From positions 1 through 64,000 of the forward strand of contig CAVPDG010000004.1 in NCBI GenBank assembly GCA_963702535.1: DNA of 64,000 nt. The letters run 5' to 3'. Source of the stretch: CAVPDG01 sp963702535. Its GTDB lineage: Bacteria; Chloroflexota; Anaerolineae; Anaerolineales; UBA4823. Of the stretch, positions 8,487 through 17,482 are shown piece after piece. Within the stretch, counting starts at the first letter, position 1. Each line of letters starts with the position of its first letter. A program made the position numbers and the translations under genes. The notes under the pieces were generated by a model. It saw nothing but the letters and a program-made list of their open reading frames with translations. It was not told the DNA's origin and did no database searches.

Positions 8487-9943
8487 TCACTGCATGGCTG
8501 CGGCGCGCTCGGCTATCTTGCGGATCATGCCGGAGAAGATCAAGCGGTGGATGGGGTAGAGCAGGTACCAGTATGCCAGCCCGGACAAACCTTTCGGCGC
8601 GAAGAAGGCGGTTTGGGATAATCGGGTCTTGCCTTCGCCGTGCGGCGCCATCTCGAACTGCAGCCAGGCTCTTCCCGGTACCTTCATCTCCGCCCGCAGC
8701 AGCAGCCGTTGACCGGGTTCGGCTGCCTCCACCCGCCAGAAGTCGACCGCATCGCCGGGACGCAGGTCTACCGGGTCGCGCCGCCCGCGCCGTAGACCTA
8801 CCCCGCCCACCAGGCGGTCCAGCGCGCCGCGCGCCCGCCACGCCCAGTCGTAGTAAAGCCAGCCGGTATCGCCGCCCAGCCGGCTGACCATCGCGTAGAG
8901 CTGTTCCGCTGAAGCGGGGGTTGCAAGCTGCCGCCGCTCCAGGATCATGCCTGCCTGGGTGGTCAGCGTGACGGGTACAACATCCCCCTGGCTGGTGACC
9001 AGGGCATCGCTCCAGGAGGTCTCTACGGCGTGCGCATCCAGGTCGCGAAGCGCCAGCTCGACCGCCTCCTGGTAGCCCAGCGGCTGGATCCCGGGAAAAA
9101 GGCGCTGGTTGGTGGCATCGCGGACGATGACCTCATTGCGCAGCCCCTCGATCAGCGGTCGCGAGATGCTGGCGGGAATGGGAGTGACGATATGCACCCA
9201 GTACGAGGATAGGCGCGGCGTCAGCACCGGGACGGGAAGCAGCTTCCGCCGCAAGCCGCGCGCCCGGGCATAGCCCATCATCATCTCGCCGTAGGTGAGC
9301 ACGTCCGCCCCACCGATCTCGATGATCTTCCCCCGGCTTTCTGGGGTTTCCAGGGCTGCCGCCAGGTATGCCAGCACGTCGCGGATGGCAATCGGCTGCA
9401 CGCGTGTGTATACCCAGCGCGGGCAGACCATCACCGGCAGGCGCTCTGTGAGGTAGCGGATCATCTCGAAGGAGATGCTCCCCGCCCCCACGACGATCGC
9501 CGCCCGCAGCTCGGTCACCGGTGTGCCCGCCTTGCGCAGCGCTTCGCCCGTCTCCTGGCGCGAGCGCAGGTGCTGGGAAAGGTCTGCCTGGGGGTCGCCC
9601 AGCCCGCCGAGGTAGATGATCTGTTCTAAGCTGTTGTGGCTGGCGGCGGCGCCGAAGTTTTCTGCCGCCAGGATGTCTTTGTGCTCGAAATCGGCGCTGC
9701 CGCTCATGCTGTGCACCAGGTAATATGCGGTTTTCACCCCCTGCATGGCAGCCTGCAGGCTGGGCAGGTCGAACACGTCGCCCTGGGCGATCTCCACTTC
9801 TTTGAACCAGGTGCGTCCTTGTAGGCGCTGCGGGTCACGCGCCAGCACGCGAACAGCGGTAGCCGGCTTCCAACAAGTGGGGAACCAGCCGTCCCGCCGA
9901 TATAACCCGTTGCTCCCGTGACAAGGACGATGTCATTTTCCAT
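8487..9943 (-). CDS. NmrA-like NAD(P)-binding protein with DUF2867 domain, two frameshifts
   Basis: Two-domain protein of about 485 residues. The N-terminal Rossmann fold starts with IVLVTGATGYIGG and continues with LARDPQRL, GDVFDLPSL and AYYLVHSM, an atypical SDR without the YxxxK triad. The C-terminal half, from about residue 330, ends in TAFFAPKGLSGLAYWY and FSGMIRKIAERA, typical of DUF2867. Two frame changes lie near 9895 and 9865; correcting them gives GGRLVPHLLEAGYR and VRVLARD. It has a consensus promoter and is convergent with the nitroreductase gene, four bases apart. Confidence 0.82.
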
Positions 9944-9990
9944 GTGCACTTCTCCTCTCAGCCGACCGCTTATCTCTCAACAGTGATACA

Positions 9991-10019
9991 ATCATAGCTC
10001 GATGTGTAGTATTTGTCAA
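9991..10019 (-). promoter_or_regulatory. Near-consensus promoter of the NmrA-like gene
   Basis: On the minus strand TTGACA (10014-10019), exactly 17 bases, TATGAT (9991-9996). It is about 48 bases upstream of the ATG. Confidence 0.75.
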
Positions 10020-10095
10020 TAACTGTCTAGATATCACATTCCTGACAATTACCAAAAATACCCGCCTCTCCTTTCACAATTGAAATTACAAATAC

Positions 10096-10124
10096 TGGAT
10101 TTCCGCAACGGGTTTTGCTATAAT
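10096..10124 (+). promoter_or_regulatory. Extended -10 promoter of a short non-coding transcript
   Basis: TGCTATAAT with the hexamer at 10119-10124 is a perfect extended -10; the -35 (TGGATT at 10096) is weak. It points into a 190-base stretch with no convincing ORF that ends in a terminator. Confidence 0.6.
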
Positions 10125-10130
10125 GTGCTT

Positions 10131-10326
10131 GTAAGATTTCCCAGGGGAGAATCGTAAGCGGAAAATCCTCCTGAGTGCACCAACCTTCTCGTTCACGTTT
10201 TCGATGAGGTGTGCCCGCAAAAGGGACAAGAAAGGAGGGACTTATCGACTGAAAACTGAAAAGATACCCACACAAACTGGACCCGGGACCATCATCGCCA
10301 CATCATCGCCCCCGGGTCCTTTTTTG
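10131..10326 (+). ncRNA. Candidate small RNA or leader upstream of rubrerythrin
   Basis: About 195 bases between a strong promoter and an intrinsic terminator. A good AGGAGG-like site (GAAAGGAGGG near 10230) is not followed by a start codon at suitable spacing. The only ORF through it, beginning at 10204, runs across the terminator and is not credible. I do not recognise a riboswitch, 6S, SRP or tmRNA signature. Rubrerythrin has its own promoter downstream, so this may be an independent sRNA. Confidence 0.4.
10279..10326 (+). terminator. Intrinsic terminator of the candidate small RNA
   Basis: Stem GGACCCGGG / CCCGGGTCC enclosing a loop with a repeated CATCATCGC, followed by TTTTTTG. Confidence 0.8.
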
Positions 10327-10406
10327 TTGCCTGTCGCGGAAAAAGGAGCCCCTCGCCTGGGGATGATGAGGATGATTGTCATTTAACATTCGTGACAAAT
10401 CCCAAG

Positions 10407-10434
10407 TTGTCCGTGCGCCGCTTTGTGCAATAAT
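10407..10434 (+). promoter_or_regulatory. Rubrerythrin promoter
   Basis: TTGTCC (10407-10412), 16-base spacer ending in TGC, AATAAT (10429-10434); an extended -10 arrangement 60 bases before the ATG. GGAGG lies just upstream of the start. Confidence 0.6.
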
Positions 10435-10495
10435 GGGATGAGCAGTTTCCCGTTTGTTTTGCTGATCAACCAATCTTGAATAACTGGAGGGTTGT

Positions 10496-10999
10496 ATGTC
10501 GAAGACTACCGATGATCTGAAGGCTGCCTTTGCCGGCGAATCCCAGGCGAACCGCAAGTATCTGGCATTTGCCAAGAAGGCTGAAGACGAGGGCTATCCC
10601 CAGGTAGCCCGGCTTTTCCGCGCTGCTGCCCACGCTGAGACCGTCCACGCCCACAACCACCTGCGCGCCCTGGGCGAGATCAAATCCACCGCTGAGAATC
10701 TGCAGGCAGCTATCGGCGGCGAGAACTATGAAGTCGTCAGCATGTACCCCGAGTTCATCAAGAATGCTGAAGCTGAAGAAAACAAGAAGGCGCTCACCTC
10801 CTTCCGCTGGGCGATGGAAGTTGAAAAGGTGCATGAGGGGCTGTATCGCAAGGCGTTGGAAGCGCTGGAAGCCAAGAAGGACGTGCCGGCGGTCGAATAC
10901 TACGTCTGCCCTTTCTGCGGGTACACGCATGAAGGTCCCATGAGCGAAAAGTGCCCGGTGTGCGGCACGCCCGCCGAGAAATTCGAGCGCATGAGCTAA
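10496..10999 (+). CDS. Rubrerythrin
   Basis: Complete 167-residue rubrerythrin, a cytoplasmic non-haem iron peroxidase that protects anaerobes and microaerophiles from peroxide. The N-terminal ferritin-like four-helix domain supplies the di-iron ligands (GESQANRKY, AAAHAETVHAHNH, EVEKVHEGLY). The C-terminal rubredoxin-like domain has two CxxC pairs, CPFC and CPVC, 12 residues apart. It is monocistronic, and the upstream transcript unit may affect its expression. Confidence 0.95.
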   Translation: MSKTTDDLKAAFAGESQANRKYLAFAKKAEDEGYPQVARLFRAAAHAETVHAHNHLRALGEIKSTAENLQAAIGGENYEVVSMYPEFIKNAEAEENKKALTSFRWAMEVEKVHEGLYRKALEALEAKKDVPAVEYYVCPFCGYTHEGPMSEKCPVCGTPAEKFERMS

Positions 11000-11015
11000 C
11001 CGGAGCAAATCCGCA

Positions 11016-11720
11016 TTAAATCATGAAATCTTCCCCGTGCCACACGCCGTGCTCCGGGGCGTGTAGGGCGGGGTCGTGAGCGGAGTGCCCATTCAGCCGC
11101 TCCTCCAGCTTCTCGACGTGCTTGATCAGCACAGCCAGCGTCTCGCCGATCGTATCCGGCAGCAGGGAATGGTTCAGGTCCGGTGTGCTGATCTCCGGGC
11201 GCGGCTGGCTGCGCACCACTACCTGCCCGGGGACGCCCACCACCACCGAATTCGGCGGCACCGACCTCACCACCACGGCGTTCGCCCCGATGCGGCTGTT
11301 CTCCCCGATGGTGATGGCGCCCAGGATCTTCGCCCCTGCTCCGACCACCACGTTATCTTCCAATGTCGGGTGGCGCTTGCCCTTGTTCAGGCTGGTGCCG
11401 CCCAGCGTGACGCCGTGATAGAGCGTCACGTTGCGCCCGATCTCCGCTGTCTCGCCGATCACCACCCCCATGCCGTGGTCGATGAAGAAGCGGTAGCCAA
11501 CCTGCGCGCCGGGGTGGATCTCGATGCCGGTGAGAAAGCGGAACAGGTGTGAGAACCAGCGAGCCAGGGTGAAGCGCCGGCGCCCCCACAGCCAGTGCGT
11601 CAGCCGGTGCCCCCATACGGCGTGCAACCCCGGGTAGCAGAGCAGCACCTCCAGGGTATTGCGCGCCGCCGGGTCGCGCTCGAAGACGGAGCGGATGTCA
11701 TCACGCATGGTTTTTAACAT
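11016..11720 (-). CDS. cysE: Serine O-acetyltransferase
   Basis: Left-handed beta-helix acetyltransferase of 234 residues, making O-acetylserine from serine and acetyl-CoA. The core has the typical IHPGAQVGYRFFIDHGMGVV followed by GETAEIG, LYHGVTLGG, RHPTLED and the hexapeptide turns VGAGAKILG. The N-terminal helical region and the length fit the short CysE type. The C-terminal tail lacks the usual terminal Ile, so cysteine feedback or CysK docking may differ. It lies downstream of cysK, separated by a large hairpin. Confidence 0.94.
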   Translation of the reverse strand: MLKTMRDDIRSVFERDPAARNTLEVLLCYPGLHAVWGHRLTHWLWGRRRFTLARWFSHLFRFLTGIEIHPGAQVGYRFFIDHGMGVVIGETAEIGRNVTLYHGVTLGGTSLNKGKRHPTLEDNVVVGAGAKILGAITIGENSRIGANAVVVRSVPPNSVVVGVPGQVVVRSQPRPEISTPDLNHSLLPDTIGETLAVLIKHVEKLEERLNGHSAHDPALHAPEHGVWHGEDFMI

Positions 11721-11745
11721 GTTGGATATTCCTTACATACTAATT

Positions 11746-11836
11746 CTGTCCGAATATGGATGGGAGAGCCAATTTTGTGGTGTGTGCGGCTTTGCCGTAC
11801 ACACCACAAAATTGGAGCCCTCGAATTTTCGGACAG
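11746..11836. repeat. Very long hairpin between cysK and cysE
   Basis: Seventeen-base perfect arms (11769-11785 and 11799-11815) close on an inner CGGC-TTT-GCCG stem. Outer arms CTGTCCGAA (11746) and TTCGGACAG (11828) extend the structure. It lies between two genes that are used together, so it may set their expression ratio or be an inserted palindromic element. There is no clear poly-T on the minus strand. Confidence 0.7.
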
Positions 11837-11840
11837 GTTC

Positions 11841-12776
11841 TTAACCCTCTGCCAGGTGAGCGAAGAGCGCCGTGCTCAGGTAGCGCTCCCCGAAAGACGG
11901 GATGATCACCACCACCAGCTTGCCGGCGTTCTCCGCCCGGCTCGCCACCTGCAGCGCCGCCCACGTCGCCGCGCCGGATGAGATGCCCACCAGCAGCCCT
12001 TCTTCGCTTGCCATGCGCCGCGCCGTCTGCATGGCATCCTCGCTCTTGACGCGCACGACCTCATCGTAGATGCCTGTATTGAGGATCTCCGGGACGAAAC
12101 CTGCCCCAATACCCTGGATGGGATGGGGTCCTTTCTGCCCGCCGGACAGCACCGGCAAATCCGCAGGCTCGACGGCGACGCAGCGCAAGCCTGGCTTACG
12201 CTGCTTGAGCACCTCACCCACGCCGGTGATCGTGCCGCCCGTGCCCACGCCCGCCACCAGGATATCCACCTTTCCATCGGTATCTCGCCAGATTTCCTCC
12301 GCCGTCGTCCGCCGGTGGATCTCGGGGTTAGCCGGGTTGCGGAACTGCTGCGGCATGAAGTAGCGCGGGTCGGAGGCTGCCAGCTCTTCTGCCTTGCGAA
12401 TCGCTCCGCCCATGCCCTCGCTGCCCGGCGTCAGGATCAGCTCAGCGCCGTAAGCGCGCAGCAGCAGGCGGCGCTCCTTGCTCATCGTCTCCGGCATGGT
12501 CAGCGTCAGCTTGTAGCCGCGCGCCGCGCATACAAAAGCCAGGGCGATGCCGGTGTTGCCGCTGGTCGGCTCGACAATGATCGTGTCCGGCTTGATCTTG
12601 CCCGCTTTCTCTGCAGCGTCGATCATCGAGACGCCGATGCGATCCTTCACGCTGTGCGCCGGGTTGAAATACTCCAGCTTGGCAACCACTTCTGCCTGTG
12701 CTCCCGCGGCGATGCGCCGCAGCCGCACCAGGGGTGTATTGCCGATCAATTCAGTAACGTCATTTGCGATTTTCAT
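11841..12776 (-). CDS. cysK: Cysteine synthase A (O-acetylserine sulfhydrylase)
   Basis: PLP fold-type II enzyme of 311 residues that makes cysteine from O-acetylserine and sulfide. The N-terminus has ELIGNTPLVRL, the PLP Lys lies in HSVKDRIG, the substrate loop is PTSGNTGIAL, and the glycine-rich phosphate site is AGVGTGGTITGVG. The start was placed at the ATG before KIANDVTEL, which has GGAG upstream; longer in-frame starts give an unsupported extension. A promoter about 285 bases upstream implies a long structured leader. Confidence 0.95.
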   Translation of the reverse strand: MKIANDVTELIGNTPLVRLRRIAAGAQAEVVAKLEYFNPAHSVKDRIGVSMIDAAEKAGKIKPDTIIVEPTSGNTGIALAFVCAARGYKLTLTMPETMSKERRLLLRAYGAELILTPGSEGMGGAIRKAEELAASDPRYFMPQQFRNPANPEIHRRTTAEEIWRDTDGKVDILVAGVGTGGTITGVGEVLKQRKPGLRCVAVEPADLPVLSGGQKGPHPIQGIGAGFVPEILNTGIYDEVVRVKSEDAMQTARRMASEEGLLVGISSGAATWAALQVASRAENAGKLVVVIIPSFGERYLSTALFAHLAEG

Positions 12777-13048
12777 GATTTGCTCCCGATAAAATGATTG
12801 AGAGATAGGTTCAATGGAACTCCCACCGTTCAGTGGGTGGATGGTCAAATTTCGACCAGCCGTTCGCAGCTGGAGCGAAGGTTTATTGACAGGATGGAAT
12901 TGCGGGGAGGTTGTCTGGCGCTTGCACCGGTATCCCGGCGCATGCAGGTCGCTTGCCTCAGGGATTTATCCCCTCTGGCAAAAGAAGACGAGCGGCGGGT
13001 TTTACCTTCCCCGCCCAAGACAGATGCAAGTTAGCATGATCGTTCCTC
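12777..13048 (-). promoter_or_regulatory. Long structured 5' leader of cysK, candidate cis-regulatory RNA
   Basis: About 270 bases separate the predicted start site from the cysK ATG without a credible gene. On the minus strand it holds several hairpins in a row: GGCGGG...CCCGCC (around 13000), TTGCC...GGCAA enclosing GGGGA...TCCCT (around 12965), a GC-rich GCGCCGGG region, and CCCAC...GTGGG just before the start. I looked for S-box, T-box and other sulfur-related riboswitch cores and could not match one. Confidence 0.45.
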
Positions 13049-13058
13049 GAATGGCCTA

Positions 13059-13088
13059 ATCTTACCCGGATTGGTTGGGTTTCGTCAA
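13059..13088 (-). promoter_or_regulatory. cysK promoter
   Basis: Minus strand TTGACG (13083-13088), 18-base spacer, TAAGAT (13059-13064). Confidence 0.6.
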
Positions 13089-13207
13089 GACCGATTTTGC
13101 CTGCGCCCAGGCAGGTGAATAAATCCAATTCATTAAGAGCCAGTCTGCTTGTCTTACCGATGAACCCTGTCAGGTAAAGACAAGCGATGGGCATGGCAAT
13201 GACGAAT

Positions 13208-13248
13208 AAAGGGATGCAGGGGAAATCGACTACGCCCTGCATCCCTTT
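13208..13248 (-). terminator. Terminator at the end of the cation operon
   Basis: Fourteen-base perfect arms AAAGGGATGCAGGG / CCCTGCATCCCTTT around a 13-base loop, directly after the last RCK gene. The poly-T tract on the minus strand is weak (TTTATTC). Confidence 0.65.
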
Positions 13249-13269
13249 ACTTTCGCGGTGGGTTGCGGC

Positions 13270-13938
13270 TTAGGGGACGGGTCCGAGCAGAACGGCAAGA
13301 TTGGTGAGCTTCGACGAGTGTACCAGGGCGATCACCTCGTCGGTAGCTTCCAGCACCGTATCCCCGCGGGGTAAGATCAATTGCCCCTTGCGGATAATGG
13401 CAGTGAAAACGCATTCATCGGGCAGGCTTAGCTCGCGCAGGGCTTTGCCTACCACCACGGCGCTCGGATGCACCTTTTCCTCGACGATGGAGTATTCTCC
13501 CCGGCGCAGCTTCAACAGGGTCATCATATCGCCCAGCGACATCTCCTCGGCGATCAGCTTGGCAAGGATGTCCGATTGGTTGAGGGCTACGTCTACCCCC
13601 ATATCCTGGTTGAAGAGCCAGGCGTTCTTGGGATTATTCACCCGGGCAATGGTGCGCGGCACGTTGAACTCGTAACGCGCCAGTGTGGTGATCACCAGGT
13701 TGGCTTCATCCTCGCCGGTTACCGCCGCCAGGGCGTTGGCGCGCCGCACGCCCGCCGCTTCCAGCACTTCAGGCGAGCTGCCATCGCCTGCAACCAGGGT
13801 TTTTTCCGGCAGCTCCTGCCGCAGCCGTTCCAGCACCATGGGGCGGTCCTCAATCAGGCGGATATCGTGCCCTTCATCCAGTAACTGCCCGGCTAGCTGC
13901 GAGCCGGTTTTTCCACCGCCGACAATAATCACGTACAT
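13270..13938 (-). CDS. TrkA-type potassium channel/transporter regulatory protein (RCK), copy 2
   Basis: Complete 222-residue protein with an N-terminal RCK_N Rossmann domain (MYVIIVGGGKTGSQLA, acidic residue in RLIEDRP, AGDGSSPEVLEAAG) and a C-terminal RCK_C domain from about residue 140. Such subunits bind NAD(H), ATP or cyclic dinucleotides and gate K+ uptake systems. It starts two bases after the stop of the other RCK gene, whose end carries its ribosome binding site. No Trk/Ktr membrane subunit is in the window, so its partner may be one of the neighbouring transporters. Confidence 0.88.
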   Translation of the reverse strand: MYVIIVGGGKTGSQLAGQLLDEGHDIRLIEDRPMVLERLRQELPEKTLVAGDGSSPEVLEAAGVRRANALAAVTGEDEANLVITTLARYEFNVPRTIARVNNPKNAWLFNQDMGVDVALNQSDILAKLIAEEMSLGDMMTLLKLRRGEYSIVEEKVHPSAVVVGKALRELSLPDECVFTAIIRKGQLILPRGDTVLEATDEVIALVHSSKLTNLAVLLGPVP

Positions 13939-13940
13939 GG

Positions 13941-14600
13941 CTAGCCTCCTTCTCCGTACCCCAGCAGGGATTTCAGTTGATCCATGGAAGACGTCAGCAC
14001 CACCAGGTGCAGCAGGTCATCGGTTTTGAACTCCGTCCCTAACAGCGGGATGAACGCTTCGCCGCGGCGGGTGATGGCTGCCACATTGATCTCCCCCGTG
14101 ATGGTCAGACTCTTAACCATCCGTCCCACCAATTGCGAGGGCACTTCCACCGTCACGATACAGACCTCGCTGTTGCCGAAGGTTTCCACGGCATCCAGCT
14201 CGCTGTGCATGATGAGCTCCCGGATGCGCTCCGCCCCCCAATCCGTGGAAGAGATCGTCACCAACCCCAGGCGGCGGTAGATTTCGGCGCGCCCAGGGTC
14301 GTACAGGCGCGCCACCACGCGCGGCACCTTGAATACATTGCGGGCGATGCGCGCCGCCACAATGTTGGCGTTATCCGAAGAGCTGGTCGCGGCGAAGGCG
14401 TCTGCCCGCTGGATGCCTGCTTCGAGCAGCACATTGCGGTCAAATCCCACGCCCTTGATCTTGCGCCCTTTGAAGTTAGGACCTAACCGTTCCAATGCAT
14501 TGGCATCATAATCGATGACAGCCACTTCGTGACCCTCATCTGCCATGAGCAGGGCAACGCGTTGGCCCACCCGACCGCAACCCAAGACAATTACTCTCAT
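13941..14600 (-). CDS. TrkA-type potassium regulatory protein (RCK), copy 1
   Basis: Complete 219-residue RCK protein. RVIVLGCGRVGQRVA is the nucleotide-binding turn and VIDYDANALERL follows with the acidic ribose-binding residue; RCK_C occupies the last 75 residues. It is clearly homologous to the next gene but diverged, so the pair may form a heteromeric ring. The start overlaps the stop of the P-type ATPase gene by four bases, which indicates coupled expression. Confidence 0.88.
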   Translation of the reverse strand: MRVIVLGCGRVGQRVALLMADEGHEVAVIDYDANALERLGPNFKGRKIKGVGFDRNVLLEAGIQRADAFAATSSSDNANIVAARIARNVFKVPRVVARLYDPGRAEIYRRLGLVTISSTDWGAERIRELIMHSELDAVETFGNSEVCIVTVEVPSQLVGRMVKSLTITGEINVAAITRRGEAFIPLLGTEFKTDDLLHLVVLTSSMDQLKSLLGYGEGG

Positions 14601-17420
14601 CGCAGCATACCTCCGTTTGTTCGGTTTGGATCCATCTCAGTCCGTCCCAGCCAGCGCACAAGACCCTTGCGGATCCAGTCCAGGCTGTACAATATCGGTG
14701 CATACAAGCCTAAAAATATCCAGAAGTAAGGTGGAAGGGGAACATGGTCGAACATCTTCGCCAGCGGTGGGATGTAGATCAGGCAGAGGATGATCACCAG
14801 CTCGATCGCCACCCCGCCCAAGATCAGGCGGTTGCTCAGCCACCCCACGTGGCGTCCGCGGGCTTTCTCTGTGCGGCAGGCGAAGACGTTGCCCACCTGG
14901 GCGGTCACAACGCCGGCATGGAATACGGTCACAGCCAGCAGCGCCACCTGCTCAGCCGGGATCGTCCAACCTGGCGATAGATTGACCAGGCTCAAAAAAG
15001 GCAAACCGCTGGCTGCCGCATTGCCCGAAGCGGCGTACACCAGGAAGAACCCGCTATAGCACAACACCGCTTCGATCATTCCCAGCCATAGGAAAGCGCG
15101 TAACAGCAGCCCCCGGTCTACCAGCGGCTGGCTCCTGCGGCGCGGCGGTCGTTTCATAATATCCGGCTCGGGCTTTTCCGTCCCCAGCGCCAGGGCGGGG
15201 AAGAGGTCGGTGCCCAGGTCGATCGCCAGGATCTGCATCACGGTCAGCGCCAGTGGGAATGCGGAACATGGCGGTCAGGATGAAGGGCAGGATCTCGGGC
15301 ACGTTGCTCGAGAAGATATACGTCATGAACTTGCGGATGTTATCGTAAACCGCCCGCCCTTCCTCGATGGCTTTGGTGATCGAGGCGAAATGGTCATCGG
15401 TCAGGATGATATCGGCGGCTTCTTTGGAGACATCCGTGCCCACAATGCCCATGGCGATGCCGATATCGGCTTTACGCAATGCAGGCGCGTCGTTTACGCC
15501 ATCTCCGGTTACCGCCACCACCTCACCCTGCGCCTGGAATGCGGATACCAGGCGCAGCTTGTGCTCGGGCGCCATGCGGGCGAAGATGGTCTCCTGCTCC
15601 ATGGCTTTTTGCAGATCAAGGTCGCTCAGCGTGTCCAGATCTGCCCCGGTGATGATCAGCGGATTGGGTGAAGTCACCATGCCCACGCGGCGGGTCAGCG
15701 ACTCGGCGGTCAAGCCGTAGTCGCCGGTGATCATCACCATGCGGATGCCCGCCTGGCGCAGGGTTTTCACCGCCTCCGCCACATCCGGTCTGGGCGGGTC
15801 CATCATGCCCATCAGCCCCAGGAAGGTCAGCCCTTGCTCGATGCGCTCCGGGGTGTAATAGCCCTCACCCGGCGTTAATTGGCGCTGCGCCAGCGCCAGC
15901 ACGCGCAGCACATTGCGGGCGTAATCGTCGTTGGCTTTGAGGATCTCTTCTCTCAGCGCGTTGTCCAGCGGCGCTTCTTGCCCGTGGATCAGGATGTGGC
16001 TGCATAGCTGCAGCACCTCGCGCGGCGCGCCTTTGACGAACGCCACCTCGCCCGAATGATCCATGCGGTGGATGGTGCTCATACGCTTGCGCCGTGCGTC
16101 GAAGGGCAGCTCGTGAATGCGCGGCAGGCGCTCATCGACTCTCTCTTCATCCACCCCGCCCTTCTGCGCTGCCACGCGCAGCGCAGCTTCCGTCTGGTCT
16201 CCCAGGCAGGTCCACTGCGGGTTTTCAGGCGTGGGCGGGTTCAGGCGCGAGTTGTTGCACAGGCTGGCGGCTGTCAGCAAGCGTTCAAGGTCGCTGCTGC
16301 GCTGGTGATCTATCAGGGCTGGGGTGAGAACTCGCCCTTGGGCTCATAACCCGACCCCCGAGACGCTGAAGCGTTCGCCGGCGACCCATACCTCGCGCAC
16401 CGTCATCTGGTTCTGGGTGAGCGTGCCGCTCTTATCTGTGCACAGCACGGAGACCGTCCCCAGCGTTTCTATGCTAGAGAGCTTCTTCACCAGCACGCCA
16501 TGTCCTGCCAGCCGCTGCCCTGCCATTGCCAGGGAGAGCGTGTTGGTCGCCGGCAGACCTTCCGGCACCGCCGCCACCAGGATACCCAGCGCCAGCACAA
16601 ACGCCTCCACCCAGCCGAGCTCGACTTCATAGATGCCGATGAAAAAGACCAGCACCCCCAATCCCAGCGCCACCAGGGTCAGCCGGTGGGTGAGCCGGGT
16701 GAGCTCCTTCTGCAAAGGGGAAGGCTCTTCATGCACGGTTTGCGTCAGGTGGGCGATACGCCCGAACTGGGTGAGCATGCCGGTGGCGTATACCACCGCT
16801 CTCGCCGTGCCTGATACTACCGAAGTGCCCGCAAAGACCAGGTTGGCGCGCTCCAGCTCGCTGACGCCTTCTCGTAAAGAGGCGTCCGCCGTCTTGCGCG
16901 CCGGCACCGCCTCGCCGGTCAGGGTGGAATTGTTCACGCGCAGCCCGTACTCCTCCACCACACGGGCATCCGCCGGGATGTGATCCCCTTCAGCCAGCAC
17001 CAGGACATCCCCCGGCACTACTTCGCTGGCGGGTACTTTCACCTCGCTCCCCTCGCGCGCCACGCGGGTGTAAGTGGGTAGCAGGTTCTGCAGCGCCTTT
17101 ACCGCCTGCTCGGCGCGGCGCTCCCTCCATTGCGAGAACAGCCCGTTGACCAGCACCAGCAGCCACATGGCGAACCCCAGGGCGGGCTCGCGGCTGATGA
17201 ACGCCACGATCCCGGCGATCCACAGCACCAAAGCCATGGGATGCCCGATATGCGCCACGAAGCGCCGCCAGGCGGGCGTGACCGGCGCCTCCGAAAGGAC
17301 GTTATCCCCATACAGCGAGCGGCGCGATTCCACCTCCTCGGCGGGTAAGCCGTCCGGCGAGGTCTCCAGAGACTCGTAAACCTCTGCAACGCGCAGGCTG
17401 TAGATTGGGGATGAATCCAT
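14597..17420 (-). CDS. P2-type cation ATPase with Na,K-ATPase-like ion sites, three frameshifts
   Basis: P-type ATPase of about 940 residues. In order: actuator LTGEAVPARK; M4 VAAVPEGLPATNTLSLA; phosphorylation site CTDKSGTLTQN, with Ser for the usual Thr; nucleotide domain FVKGAPREVL; hinge TGDGVNDAPAL; M5 SSNVPEILPF; M6 AIDLGTDLFPALALG; then DIMKRPPR. The M5/M6 motifs match those of animal Na,K- and H,K-ATPases (SNIPEI, IDLGTD, DIMKRQPR) better than Ca2+ pumps, including the acidic residues that hold K+. Frame changes lie near 16345, 16310 and 15255. It sits between a KimA-like transporter and two RCK genes. Confidence 0.85.
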
Positions 17421-17482
17421 ATAGCTGCCGGCTCAGAACACCGATTCCTCTGCCCGGGGATCCGTTTTCTGGCCTGGTCTAA

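Noticed and set aside
8487..9848. Independent protein starting at 9848
   Set aside because: Its true N-terminus with the TGATGYIGG motif lies upstream in other frames; two corrections give a standard NmrA-like start.
10204..10386. 60-codon ORF between the NmrA-like and rubrerythrin genes
   Set aside because: It runs straight through a strong intrinsic terminator, has no ribosome binding site at proper distance and low-complexity content.
12777..13048. T-box or S-box riboswitch upstream of cysK
   Set aside because: The T-box core and the SAM-I conserved core could not be aligned; only generic hairpins were seen.
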